From the NCBI GenBank assembly GCA_025980765.1, contig JAICXB010000005.1:1-64000 (forward strand): a DNA stretch of 64,000 bases, written 5' to 3'. Each line of letters starts with the position of its first letter. Position 1 is the stretch's first letter. The notes below the pieces were generated by a model that had not been told where the DNA came from, ran no database searches, and was given only the letters and a program-made list of their open reading frames with translations. Shown here piece by piece: positions 21,581 through 32,080 of the stretch. The stretch is from Terriglobales bacterium. GTDB lineage: Bacteria; Acidobacteriota; Terriglobia; Terriglobales; Acidobacteriaceae. The position numbers and the translations under genes were made by a program.

Positions 21581-21947
21581 AATTCACCAGGCTTGTTGCG
21601 CGTGGCTCATTTTGGTTTTTGCTCTGTTATGCGACGGATGCCACTCCCGCGGCATCAACGTCAGCATTCAGAACAACGCGAAGGTTCCGCTCTTAAACGT
21701 CGAAGTGGATTATCCCGGCGCTTCGTTTGGCACCGGTAGCATTCCCCCGAATGGATCGTTTTGGTATCGCATTAAGCCCACCGGCGACGGCCAACTCACG
21801 CTGAGCTTCGATCTGCAGAACGGCGCGAACCACAAAGAGAAAGGGCCAACGCTGCATCACGGAGAAGAAGGAAACATCATTTTGATTGTCGATCAAGACC
21901 CTGCGGGAAAGTGGCAGATGCGGGTGCAGCAGAACCCGCTGCGGTAG
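21576..21947 (+). CDS. small secreted hypothetical protein
   Basis: N-terminal hydrophobic signal (CCAWLILVFALLCDGCHSRG); NVSIQNNAKVPLLNVEVDYPGASFGTGSIPPNGSF. Confidence 0.6.
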   Translation: MTIHQACCAWLILVFALLCDGCHSRGINVSIQNNAKVPLLNVEVDYPGASFGTGSIPPNGSFWYRIKPTGDGQLTLSFDLQNGANHKEKGPTLHHGEEGNIILIVDQDPAGKWQMRVQQNPLR

Positions 21948-21999
21948 CGGCGGGGGCAGTTGCGGTGATCACGCGGGCACCGACCGCCCGCATCCACGT

Positions 22000-22932
22000 C
22001 TATTTCGCAATCGCGGTAAACAGGTCTGAGTTCACCAGGCTGATGAACTTGCGATCGTCGGTTTCGAATTTAATCTTCAAACTGCCGCTGTCTGAATCCA
22101 CCGCGACATTGTCTAACGCGATTTTCTCAGTTGGGGTGGCGTTCATCTTCTTGTATAAGATGCCGGCATGCAGCAGCGATGAAAGCGTCGCCGCGGTGAA
22201 GGCGTCAGAGGTGCTGACGTTGAGGTTGAACTTCACGCCGTTGCTGAAATCCATCTTGTAGGCCGAAGCTTTCAGCCGGTTCTTGATGACGTTGTAGTCG
22301 GCCAGGTTCGCGGCTTCGCCCAGGGCAGACTTCATCATCTCCTGCGTGCCTTTATCGTCAAGCACGCTCCAGATCGCGTCATTGTCCACGCCGGAGATCA
22401 TGTCGACGATCTCCGAATTCGTGTTCAGGCTCTTTCCGTATCCGTCACGCGCATCGAGAGCGGTTTTGAGGGCCGCGGAGTCGCCGAAAAGCATGTTGTA
22501 GTTGTCGAGCAGCACCATCGACAAGCCGCCGTCCATGGGATACAACGACGAATCGCGGTACTTCACCGCCTTGATCTTCTTCTGCTTCAGCCGGAGCGCG
22601 ACTTTATTGCCGGCAAACGCGCCCTGGGCCACACCGACAACCTGCAACCCACTCTTCACCCGAAAAGACGCGAAGGTCAATTGATCGACATCCTTCTCCG
22701 GATCGATGCCAATCCCCTTCAGCGCGGTCTCAAACTTCTTGAGCTGATCGGGCAGAACCCGCTTCTTCAGCGCCTGCGCGCTTTGCGAATCCTGCATGGT
22801 GCGGTAATCGACGTCAATAATCTGCTGGATGTCGGCCGGAATCACAGCGCGGGTCTGGCTGCCAAGCGCGGCAGCAAAGCTGAAAAGAGAGGACGTACAA
22901 ACCGTGGCAAGAGCAAGAATGCGGTACTTCAT
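22000..22932 (-). CDS. secreted hypothetical protein
   Basis: Signal peptide MKYRILALATVCTSSLFSFAAALGSQ; long ORF with coding-like composition. Confidence 0.65.
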   Translation of the reverse strand: MKYRILALATVCTSSLFSFAAALGSQTRAVIPADIQQIIDVDYRTMQDSQSAQALKKRVLPDQLKKFETALKGIGIDPEKDVDQLTFASFRVKSGLQVVGVAQGAFAGNKVALRLKQKKIKAVKYRDSSLYPMDGGLSMVLLDNYNMLFGDSAALKTALDARDGYGKSLNTNSEIVDMISGVDNDAIWSVLDDKGTQEMMKSALGEAANLADYNVIKNRLKASAYKMDFSNGVKFNLNVSTSDAFTAATLSSLLHAGILYKKMNATPTEKIALDNVAVDSDSGSLKIKFETDDRKFISLVNSDLFTAIAK

Positions 22933-22963
22933 GGTGTCCTTTTATTTTACGCCAGCTATTTAG

Positions 22964-23032
22964 ATGAGCAGCTCAGGATAAAGGTAACCCGCATGGGTCA
23001 ACTCAGTCGCTTGGACAATGCACCTTGGAGTG
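22964..23032. repeat. 69-bp dispersed repeat, copy 1
   Basis: ATGAGCAGCTCAGGATAAAGGTAACCCGCATGGGTCAACTCAGTCGCTTGGACAATGCACCTTGGAGTG; ungapped match to 34513..34581. Confidence 0.85.
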
Positions 23033-23546
23033 TCTTAACCGCTACATCTGCTCAACTGCCGACGGCGACCGATGTCGAGTGAATTCTCATGGATGCTGGC
23101 GATGAGGATGTTGAAGTGTTGCGCGGATTGGGAACAATTCCCTCTGCTTTCCTGAGAACAGGGAAAAAATACAGGAAAAATTCGGCGCCGGCAGCGAAAG
23201 CCCAGTAACAGCAAAGTTAACGCCTTTGATTGCTAGCAGCTAGGAGGTATGAGCCAGGAGCTGGTTCCAAAAGCTGAGGAAAGGAACAGGAAAGGAACAG
23301 GAAAGCCCCGATTTTCGGCCTAAGTTTTTGATTTGCAAGCAGCTAGCAGCCAGCAACCGGTAATTGTCTTGAAATAACAGGAAACGAACAGGAAAGCCTC
23401 CGATTTCCACAAGCCAGGGCACGCCGACCTCCACAGTAGGCCAGCACGTGAGACCGGAAAGACGTGGCGGGGATCAGTCCAACCCCAAATGCAGATCCCC
23501 TTCCAGGCGAAGCAAGCGAAGGTTGCGGTTGTCCTAAAATGAAATT

Positions 23547-24302
23547 GTGATCTGTGAACGCAAACCCGCGCTTCTGATGACCAAGCTGTTTGTTGCGCTT
23601 GCGTCGCTGTGCATCTGCTCGAACGCCTGCAAAGCGCAGCAAGCGGGATCGATCGACCTCACTCAGATCGAAGCACGCGATGAGTTGCGACGTCCTCCGG
23701 CGCGCCAGGGCGACGCCACAGAGCTCCGCGGCATGGTGGCGCCTGTTAACTCCTGCGGTCAAATTCCGAAGGACGCTCCTGCCGTTCAGACCACGTTGGT
23801 TTGGGTGGACCGAGAGGAGTACTCGCCAGGCGACAAGATCAAGTTCGAAGTTCGGATTCTGAACACCGGTAGCGTACCGCTCGCGCTGCCATTCTCTCCG
23901 CATTTAGCCGATCTTCAGCCCGCAGACCCGGGCCCCAAAGTCGGATACTCCCAAACCCGGGTTAGCCTGGAGTTCAGCAGCGTGCTGCGCAACGTAAGTT
24001 TCACGGCCCCTGGAGGAGGAGGCAACGTTAATTTGTATGGTGATGAAAGTCATCCGGGAACGATGCTGACCTTACGGCCAGGTGAATGGGCGCAGATCAT
24101 CGGAGAAGGAAAATTCATGATCAATGATTGGCCACCGGAAGCGCATTCCAAGGACGCGATCAATCACTTGAATGCCACGCTTATCATCACTCAGAACGAA
24201 ACCCTTCTGACCTCAACCGACGCAGCAACCACCGAGCGTTACATCTGTCTAAACCAGACCCGGGGACCCAATGTGCCCCTCAAGCTGCGGGCAGCGGACT
24301 GA
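23547..24302 (+). CDS. hypothetical secreted protein
   Basis: N-terminal signal-like sequence; EYSPGDKIKFEVRILNTGSVPLALPFSPH resembles intracellular proteinase-inhibitor/Ig-like fold text. Confidence 0.55.
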   Translation: MICERKPALLMTKLFVALASLCICSNACKAQQAGSIDLTQIEARDELRRPPARQGDATELRGMVAPVNSCGQIPKDAPAVQTTLVWVDREEYSPGDKIKFEVRILNTGSVPLALPFSPHLADLQPADPGPKVGYSQTRVSLEFSSVLRNVSFTAPGGGGNVNLYGDESHPGTMLTLRPGEWAQIIGEGKFMINDWPPEAHSKDAINHLNATLIITQNETLLTSTDAATTERYICLNQTRGPNVPLKLRAAD

Positions 24303-24400
24303 ACACCCCGACAACCGAACGCCGATTGCCCTAAAATGCGGCCGCCTGCCGTTCATTCGCTTCGTAGCTCCGCGGCTTCGCGGCTGCGCAGCTCGACACC

Positions 24401-24428
24401 ACCTACCCGCTACCGCGGGCGGTACTGA
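24401..24428. repeat. REP family 1 single arm
   Basis: ACCTACCCGCTACCGCGGGCGGTACTGA. Confidence 0.7.
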
Positions 24429-24650
24429 TCGATCGGCCGTGGGAAACGAGGATCATCCCGCCGGCAAGTCATCCCTCCCTGGAAACATCCGAGAGTACTG
24501 TGCAGTCTGTGATCAATTTATCTGGCGAGCTCAGCAATCGACCATCAATGCATGCGCCACACTATTGCTTATCGCTCATCGCTTATCGCTGATTGCCTAT
24601 CGCTGATTCCCGCGCATGATAAGGTGTCAGCACTCTCAGCGGAGGTCGCC

Positions 24651-25964
24651 GTGGCTTTCGTTCGTTCCATTGGCCGTTGGACCATGACCGCTCTGGTCGT
24701 GAATTCCATTATAGGAAACAGCATTTTCGGATTGCCGGGGGAGCTTACTCGTCTGCTGGGTCGGGCCAGTCCTGTGGCGATGCTGATTGCCGCGCTGATT
24801 GTCTCGCTGATTGTCGCCTGCATGGCCGAGGTTGGATCGCAATTTACCGAGGCCGGTGGAGGCTACCTGTACGTTCGCCGGGCCTTTGGCCGGTTCGTTG
24901 GTATTGAAGTCGGATGGTTTTACCTGTTCGGTTGTTTGGCAGGCGGAGCAGCCAATGCCACGCTGTTTGTCCTGTATCTATCGACTCTGTGGCCCGCGGC
25001 GGGCGGCAGATTGCTGCGCATCGCCATCATGGCGGCGGTCATCGCGTTTCCCACTTTGGTGAATTTTCTCGGTGTGCGTCGCGGAGCGAACCTGAGCACG
25101 GGACTGACAATCGTGAAGGTCCTGCCGCTGGTTGCGCTGATCGTTCTCGGCCTGGCACATTTCAAAGGCCCGACACAGCCGTTTTCCATTGCTGAATTCA
25201 CACAACCCGGCCTGAGTTCCTGGTTAAGGGCGCTGCTGCTGCTGATCTTCGCTTATGCCGGCTTCGAGTTCGCCATTGCCGCCGGTGGCGAAATAGCAGA
25301 TCCGGAGCGGACGGTGCCGTTTGGGCTGGCGGCAGGTGTGGCGGTTTGCGCGCTGGTGTACATGTTGATTCAGTTTGTGGTGGTAGCCACCATCGGAACC
25401 ACCCCCACGCAACATCCCCTGGCCGACACCGCGTCGGTTGTGCTGCGGCAGGGTGGATCGGTGTTCGTCGCAGTCTCCGTCATGGTTTCAACCTACGCCT
25501 GGATCTCCGGCCAAATCGTGAGCTCGCCGCGAATCCTCTATGCCTTCGCCGCCAATGGCGATGCCCCAGCCTTTCTCGCCAGAGTGAATTCCCGTTTCAA
25601 TACTCCGGCAACGGCCATCGTGGTATTTGCGGCGTTAGTGTGGCTGCTGGCGGCGACGGGAACGTATCTATGGATCGTCGCAGTCGGGGCCGGCGCCCTC
25701 CTGATTCTGTATTGCGGAGTGTGCGCCTCGTTGATTCGTCTGCGGGCCACGCAGCCGCAAGCCAAAGCGCTACGAATCCCCTTCGGTCCGGCCATCGCCG
25801 TTCTCGCGATTGGACTCTCGCTAACATTAATTTCTGCCCTGGACCGGCGCCAGGCGCTGCTGATCGCGATAACCGCACTGCTGGCAACAACAAACTGGTG
25901 GTGGTCAAGAAGGCACGCAGCCAAGGAGCGGGGATCAAAGCTCTTCACCGCGGTCTCGCGATAA
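24651..25964 (+). CDS. APC-family amino acid permease
   Basis: About 12 hydrophobic segments; NSIIGNSIFGLPGELTRLLG; GTG start at 24651 preceded by GGAGG. Confidence 0.88.
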   Translation: MAFVRSIGRWTMTALVVNSIIGNSIFGLPGELTRLLGRASPVAMLIAALIVSLIVACMAEVGSQFTEAGGGYLYVRRAFGRFVGIEVGWFYLFGCLAGGAANATLFVLYLSTLWPAAGGRLLRIAIMAAVIAFPTLVNFLGVRRGANLSTGLTIVKVLPLVALIVLGLAHFKGPTQPFSIAEFTQPGLSSWLRALLLLIFAYAGFEFAIAAGGEIADPERTVPFGLAAGVAVCALVYMLIQFVVVATIGTTPTQHPLADTASVVLRQGGSVFVAVSVMVSTYAWISGQIVSSPRILYAFAANGDAPAFLARVNSRFNTPATAIVVFAALVWLLAATGTYLWIVAVGAGALLILYCGVCASLIRLRATQPQAKALRIPFGPAIAVLAIGLSLTLISALDRRQALLIAITALLATTNWWWSRRHAAKERGSKLFTAVSR

Positions 25965-26024
25965 CGAAGCTGGGGAGCTAATCTGCTTTTATGAGCAGCG
26001 TCTGGTCGCGTTGCACAACGATCA

Positions 26025-26050
26025 ACAGTACCGCCTGCGGTAGCGGGTGG
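26025..26050. repeat. REP family 1 single arm
   Basis: ACAGTACCGCCTGCGGTAGCGGGTGG. Confidence 0.7.
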
Positions 26051-26124
26051 CGCAGTTCCCGTGTCGCGCGCGACACCCGGTGATGATTTGAGCTTGGCGT
26101 GGCAACGGCAGAAGGAGCTGGAAC

Positions 26125-26289
26125 ATGGGTAAGAAGCGTATAGGATCGAGCATTGACGACTTCCTGAGAGAGGAAGGCATCTTCGAAGAATCGCAGCCCC
26201 TGGCAGTGAAGGAAGTTGTGGCCTGGCAACTGGCGCAAGCAATGAAGAAGAAGAAAATTTCCAAGGCCCGCATGGCAGCGATGCTCTAA
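26125..26289 (+). pseudogene. truncated XRE/HTH-type antitoxin (54 aa)
   Basis: MGKKRIGSSIDDFLREEGIFEESQPLAVKEVVAWQLAQAMKKKKISKARMAAML-stop; stops in the middle of the expected HTH. Confidence 0.65.
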
Positions 26290-26356
26290 TCGAGTTGAAG
26301 GGCTCGGGGCCCGAGCCCCAGTAGTGGCAAATCCGGGAGTTTTAATTTTGAGATTC

Positions 26357-26380
26357 GAGGCCGCAGCACGCGGCCTCTTT
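26357..26380 (+). terminator. possible rho-independent terminator
   Basis: Perfect 8-bp stem GAGGCCGC-AGCAC-GCGGCCTC followed by TTT. Confidence 0.5.
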
Positions 26381-26637
26381 CAATGCTGTCTTAATTGAGG
26401 TACTCGATTCCCTGCCGGAGAAACCCCGCGCCCCGCAACCGGCTCCTCGCCGCTCCGTTCATCCACCGCGCTAAAAGGCAAGAAAAAAGACGAAAATAAT
26501 AGACCGCGATATTCCCGACCGCCGATAACCCGCGGTTGATCCGCTTCGCAGCTATGTCAGAGCCAAGCGAAAAGCCGTGCCGGCATCGCGATTTCATCGT
26601 AAAATTGCGCTTTTCAGCATAGCGTCGCAGTTACCAA

Positions 26638-29600
26638 ATGGCCCAAGGCACCGCCACCACCCAACCAAGCACTGACGAGTTCGTCCGCAACGTCATCCAG
26701 AAGTACCGCACGAAGCTTCTCGATTTGACTGGCCGAAACCCGCTGATCAGCTTCCGGCACTCTGAGCGTTCCCGCAGTCATATCCGGATCATTGATGAAA
26801 TTCCGGAGAAACTCTTCGGGAAGCTGGAAGCTGGGAAACAACTGTTTTTCGAGGCCCTCCCAGATCCCGATTTGATACCTGCTGACGAGTTTTCCTCCAC
26901 CTTCCAGACACTGCTGCGCCGAGCAAAAACCCAGGATAACGCCTATAAGGAGGCCCTTAGCGAACTGGGGCCTAACGCTTCGCCGCGGCAGAAGCATAAG
27001 GTCGAGCGCGAGCTTCGTAATCGACTCCGAGACAAACTGGGGCTTGCGCCATTTCAACCGACGTGGGACCCGCTTAAACGGGCGAAAGAATTAGGCATCA
27101 ATCCGGATTACGAACTGCCAGTGCTGAATGGTCAAACTGCGCGGCGCTATAGCGATTCGAAGATTCAGACGCTGTTTTTCAACGAAGATCTCGAACGCAA
27201 GCTCAGTGCCCTTCGTGATTCGGCCCGTGTACTTGAAAAAGACGCAGGATACAACGCGCTCTACTGCACCTTCGGATTCCTGGAATATTACGAGTCAGAC
27301 CACAGCAATGAGAAACGCGTGGCACCGCTGGTTTTCACGCCAGTGACAATGGATCGTCAACTTCTGAATCAGCGTTATTCATATTTCATTCAGACGCGCA
27401 ACGAGGACATTCAGGTCAATGCTGCACTCGCAGAACTGCTCAAGCAAATGGCGGTCACGTTGCCGGTTTGGGTGGAAGACGAAAAGGAGGAAGACCCCCT
27501 TCGCACATATCTGAGAGAAGTTGAAAAGGCGATCGCCGGTAAACGTGACTGGAAGGTCCGACGCTACGTCACAGTTGGCCTGTTCACGTTTTCTACGCTT
27601 GCAATGTACAACGACCTCGATCCTCAGCGGTGGCCTCCTGATGCTCCCCTGGAACAGAGACCTGTTGTTCGCACACTGATTGCAGGTGCCGAAGTCAGCA
27701 ACGTGCAATACGCGGATGACTACGAAATCGATGCCCTTCAGGGGCCGGAGCCACTGGTCATAACCGATGCGGATTCATCTCAGCACAGCGCCGTCGTGGA
27801 TGTGCTCAGGAACAAGTCATCTCAGGTCATCCAGGGCCCGCCCGGAACCGGGAAGTCGCAGACAATTACGAACATCATTGCTGCGGCACTGAATGAAGGC
27901 CTCAGCGTACTTTTCGTTGCCGAAAAGATGGCAGCACTCGAAGTAGTGAAGAAGCGGCTGGATGACGCCGGTTTAAAGACGTTCTGTCTTGAGTTGCACT
28001 CGAACAAGACTTCAAAAACCGCCGTTACAGAGTCACTTTCAGAGCGACTGGAATATCGTGCGCCACGCCTTCGTACCGATCAGGCAACAAGCAATGCCGA
28101 AGCACTAAGAAAAGCCCGAACCGAGTTGCTGTATTACGTGCGCCAAATCAATGAAGCCGCCGGCCAAACTGGGCTGAAAGTCTACGATGTCCTTCTGGGC
28201 AGCGCCGTGCGTGACGAGTTGAGACGCGAGCTCCCCGCTGGCATGGCAGATGCGCGGTTTGCGAATCCACTGAACATCGATCCTTACTCTTACCGGGAGA
28301 TGCTAGACGTCGCCGGTACGCTTGAATCGCAGATGCACGTGCTGGCAGCTTTCGGCAAGCTGGCGGAGCATCCCTGGCGCGGTTTTCAGAACGTTGAAGT
28401 CACCGAACTCGAGGAGACACGTCTGGTCTCGTTACTTGGGGCATGGAACGAAGCAATTCGCTTGTTCAAGACAATGTTCAAGCCATCGAAGTCCGTGTTG
28501 GATCAGTACTAAGCACGCAGCAAGAAATCGAGTTGCTTTGCCATAGGCTGGCAGGGATTCCTCTCCCACCGACGCAGGCGTTTTCCATTCGGACTTATCG
28601 AAGCTGCTGCTCCAAGCACAACCGTGAAAGAGTGCGCGACCTACTCGAACAAGTCCATAAACTGATCACCAGCGAGGCTGCACTGCAAAATCTTTGCGAA
28701 GATGTTGCCGCCGCGCTAAGCATTGGGAGCAAAGCAACGGCTGCGGCTGTTGCCCCATTAAGCGAGTTACACCTTCCGCATTTCACCGTAGCGTCAATTC
28801 TAGATCTGAAGAGAGAGTCTCAACACTCGGCGGATCTCGTGGCGAAAATCGCTGGTTTTTGCGGCACGTTTGTTGAGTCGCTGGGTGTGAAGCAGGTCTC
28901 AATTCACTCTCTGCGCGCCAGCATTGCAGCTATCGAGCTGCTTGGCAGACTGCCTCGTCCCCTCTGGAGCAAACGACTGTCTACGGTGTTGGACGAAGCG
29001 AACCGGCCAGCACTGGAGCGTGGATTAGCCAAGACGACGGCATTGAACCGCCGCCGCACCGTTCTGGATGTCGAGTTCGATCTCCAGCTTCTGCCGACAG
29101 CTGAGGAGCTACGCGGCCATGGACTCGCTCTCCGTTCGGCTAATATGGTGACAGCGCTTTTCAGTTCATCTTGCCGCCAAGCACGCCGTGTTTTCCGAGG
29201 CATCGTTCGAGACTCGTCCCAGAAACGCGGACGAAGCGAAATAGCCGATGGCCTGCTCCGATGCGCTCAACATCTCACAGACCTTCAAGCGTTCGCTTCT
29301 GACGACAAGTTGAGCTCTGTCTGCGGCGCTCTCTTCGCAGGCCTGGAGACTCCGTTCGCGGAAATCCTAGAAGTATCGAGGTGGGCCACTGACGTTCAGC
29401 AACGACTGGCTGCTTTCGGAGAAACAGGCGCCGCAATCCAAAACTTCCTATTCGCTGCACCAATCACTCAACTTGACAGAGTGCTGGCCACGAAAGACCA
29501 GCACGCCTTTTCTCAATTGACGAGCGTCCTCGGCAACACCTCACCCGACTACGATGCAACATGGACTGACTTTGTATTGCAGGAACGTACCCGCGCTACT

Positions 29601-31790
29601 AAGCTAACGGAGGCCGCAGACTTATTCACTAAAGGCCGGTTTAAGCCGACCTGCGGTCAGGAGGATATTGCCCTCGCTGTAAAGTTTCTTGAGGGGGCCG
29701 AGACCGCAGTCAAGCTTCTCTCGGAAGATACTGCGGGATTAGACCTCGTCGGGGGTTCGTTGCCGGCGTTGCGCCAAGAGCGCGAAATTGTCCAAGCTGC
29801 TCTGGTGTTCGCCGAAAGCATAGCGGCTCTCGATCTGCCCCAGGGGTTCATGCAACATTTTTTCGAGAACCCCGAGAACATTACCGCAGAGCGAGCAAAT
29901 GCCACCGAACTGCTGCGGAAATGTTCAACAATGGCCGTCTGCGGCTCATCGGTCAACGACGTAGCTCATTTAGATGTCGCGATGTGGTGCGGCACCGAAT
30001 CTTTTGATCGGACACCGTTGGATCGGCTCTTGAATCGGAACCAGTGCGCCATCGAGCACATTGAAGGATTGCGCGATTACATCAGCTTTTTGCTCGCCGA
30101 AGATTCTGCTTGTGATCAAGGCATCGGTCCCGTTCTCTCGGTCTACTCCGGCGGCGGGGACGATTACCACAATCTACAAAAGGCGGTGGAGCTCGTCTTC
30201 TACCGCTCCGCCGCGGAGACGATTCTCAACAACGATCCGCGGTTGCGGAGGCACAGTGGAGCAACTCATCAAGAGCTTCGCAAGCAATTCCGCGCGCTTG
30301 ATCGCGAGTATCTCGAATTAAAGCGCAAAGAACTGGCACTCAGGCTAACCCAACGTTCGATTCCTACAGGCAATTCCTACTGCCCCGTTGCTCAACTCAC
30401 CGAACTGGCACTTGTAACGCGTGTGGCGGGCCAGACGCGCCCGCGAATCATGGTTCGCGACCTCATGAATCGGGCTGGCAAAGCGATCCAAGCGCTGATG
30501 CCCTGCTGGATGATGAGTCCGATGTCGGTGGCGCAATATCTCGATCCGCGCAACCTGCGTTTCGATCTCGTAATCATGGATGAGGCCTCACAGATCCGGC
30601 CACAAGAGGCACTTGGCGGAATTTCACGTGGCGATAAAGCAGTCATTGTAGGCGACCAGATGCAATTGCCTCCTACCCCCTTCTTTCAGAAGCTGTCTGC
30701 GGGCGAAGCCAGCGAGGATGATGAGTTTGCCGAGGAAGCCAGACAGGACTCCGTATTAGAAGCGGCAGCAGGGCGTTTCTATCCTTCGCGCCGGCTCAAG
30801 TGGCACTACCGGTCGGAGCACGATTCACTCATCGCGTTCTCGAACCGCGAGTTTTACCAGAACGATTTGACGGTGTTTCCATCGCCGTTTTACGACCACC
30901 CCGATTACGGCGTTTCCCTCGTGCAAACAAATGGAATTTATGCAGCTGGCCTGAACGAGGTTGAAGGGAAAATTGTTGTCAAAGCAGCCATTGAGTTCAT
31001 GAAGAGTCACCCTAAGCAGTCGCTCGGACTCGTCGCCGTCAATGCGAAGCAGGCTGAGTTCATCCGCGAGCAATTGGACAAAGAAATCGCAGGCGATCCT
31101 GAAGCTACCGCGTACTCTCAGGAGTGGACCGGAAAGCTCGAAGAGTACTTCGTGAAGAACTTGGAAAACGTTCAGGGAGACGAACGCGACGTGATTTTCA
31201 TCTCGACAGTTTATGGCAAGGACGAGAGCGGCAACTTCCACCAGCGATTTGGGCCAATCAACGGAATATACGGCCACCGGCGCCTAAACGTGCTTTTCAC
31301 TCGTGCCAAGAAGAAAATCACGGTATTCACGTCAATGTCGCCTGAAGACATTCAAGACGAGGGGAAGCATCCTGGCGTCGGCGTTCTTAAACGGTACCTA
31401 CAATATGCACGCGATGGTGTCGTCGTTAGCGCCACATCGAGCGGAGCAGAATGCGACAGCGAGTTCGAGCGTTGGGTTCTCCAAGTACTTCAATCACACG
31501 GCTATGAAGCCGTGCCGCAGGTCGGCGTTTGCGGGTATCGCATTGACATTGGGGTGCGACATCCTGCGAAACCGGGCGTATTCCTTTGCGGCATCGAGTG
31601 CGACGGAGCGACGTATCACAGTGCCCACTCAGTGCGCGAACGGGATCGGCTCAGGCAGGAGATACTGGAACGTTACAAATGGAAGCTCTACCGCATTTGG
31701 TCGACCGACTGGTTTAGAAACCCGAATCTGCAAACGAAGCAGCTCCTGCGCTACTTGGGGGAACTACACCCTCCATCGGCACGGATGTAG
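26638..31790 (+). CDS. DUF4011 + SF1 helicase + C-terminal endonuclease-like protein, split by frameshift (ORF1 26638..28512, ORF2 entering the other frame before about 28508 and ending 31790)
   Basis: N-term RTKLLDLTGRNPLISFRHSERS (DUF4011), Walker A QGPPGTGKSQTITNIIAAAL, Walker B VIMDEASQIRPQEALGGI, GDQMQLPPTPFF, ENVQGDERDVIFISTVYG, C-term DSEFERWVLQVLQSHGYEAVPQVGVCGYRIDIGVRHP...GIECDGATYHSAHSVRERDRLRQEIL. Confidence 0.9.
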
Positions 31791-32080
31791 AGTGCCCGAA
31801 CTAAAACCGGGGCAGACGGGTTGGGCGTGCAAGTGAAGGGTGGACTTTTCAGTCAAGTTCACCGCGCGGAGAACACCGGCATCTGCTTCCCAGTTCCTAG
31901 TTGCTAGCTTCCAGGTGCTGGCTTTTTTCAATTCCGCTCTGCCGAAGCCCGCTCCCAGCGATTGCGGAGCGCCTAAAAATTAGTCCTTTCTGGTTGGTGC
32001 GCCATCTTTTTGTAACGCCAACTCTTCCCTTTCTTGTTGGCTTTGCGGGTTGAAGTGAAGTAGTTTCTCCCTTACTCATT

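Noticed and set aside
28440-28512. Programmed -1 frameshift in the DUF4011 gene
   Set aside because: Frame relation fits -1, but no slippery heptamer or downstream stimulatory structure was apparent; kept only as an indel hypothesis.
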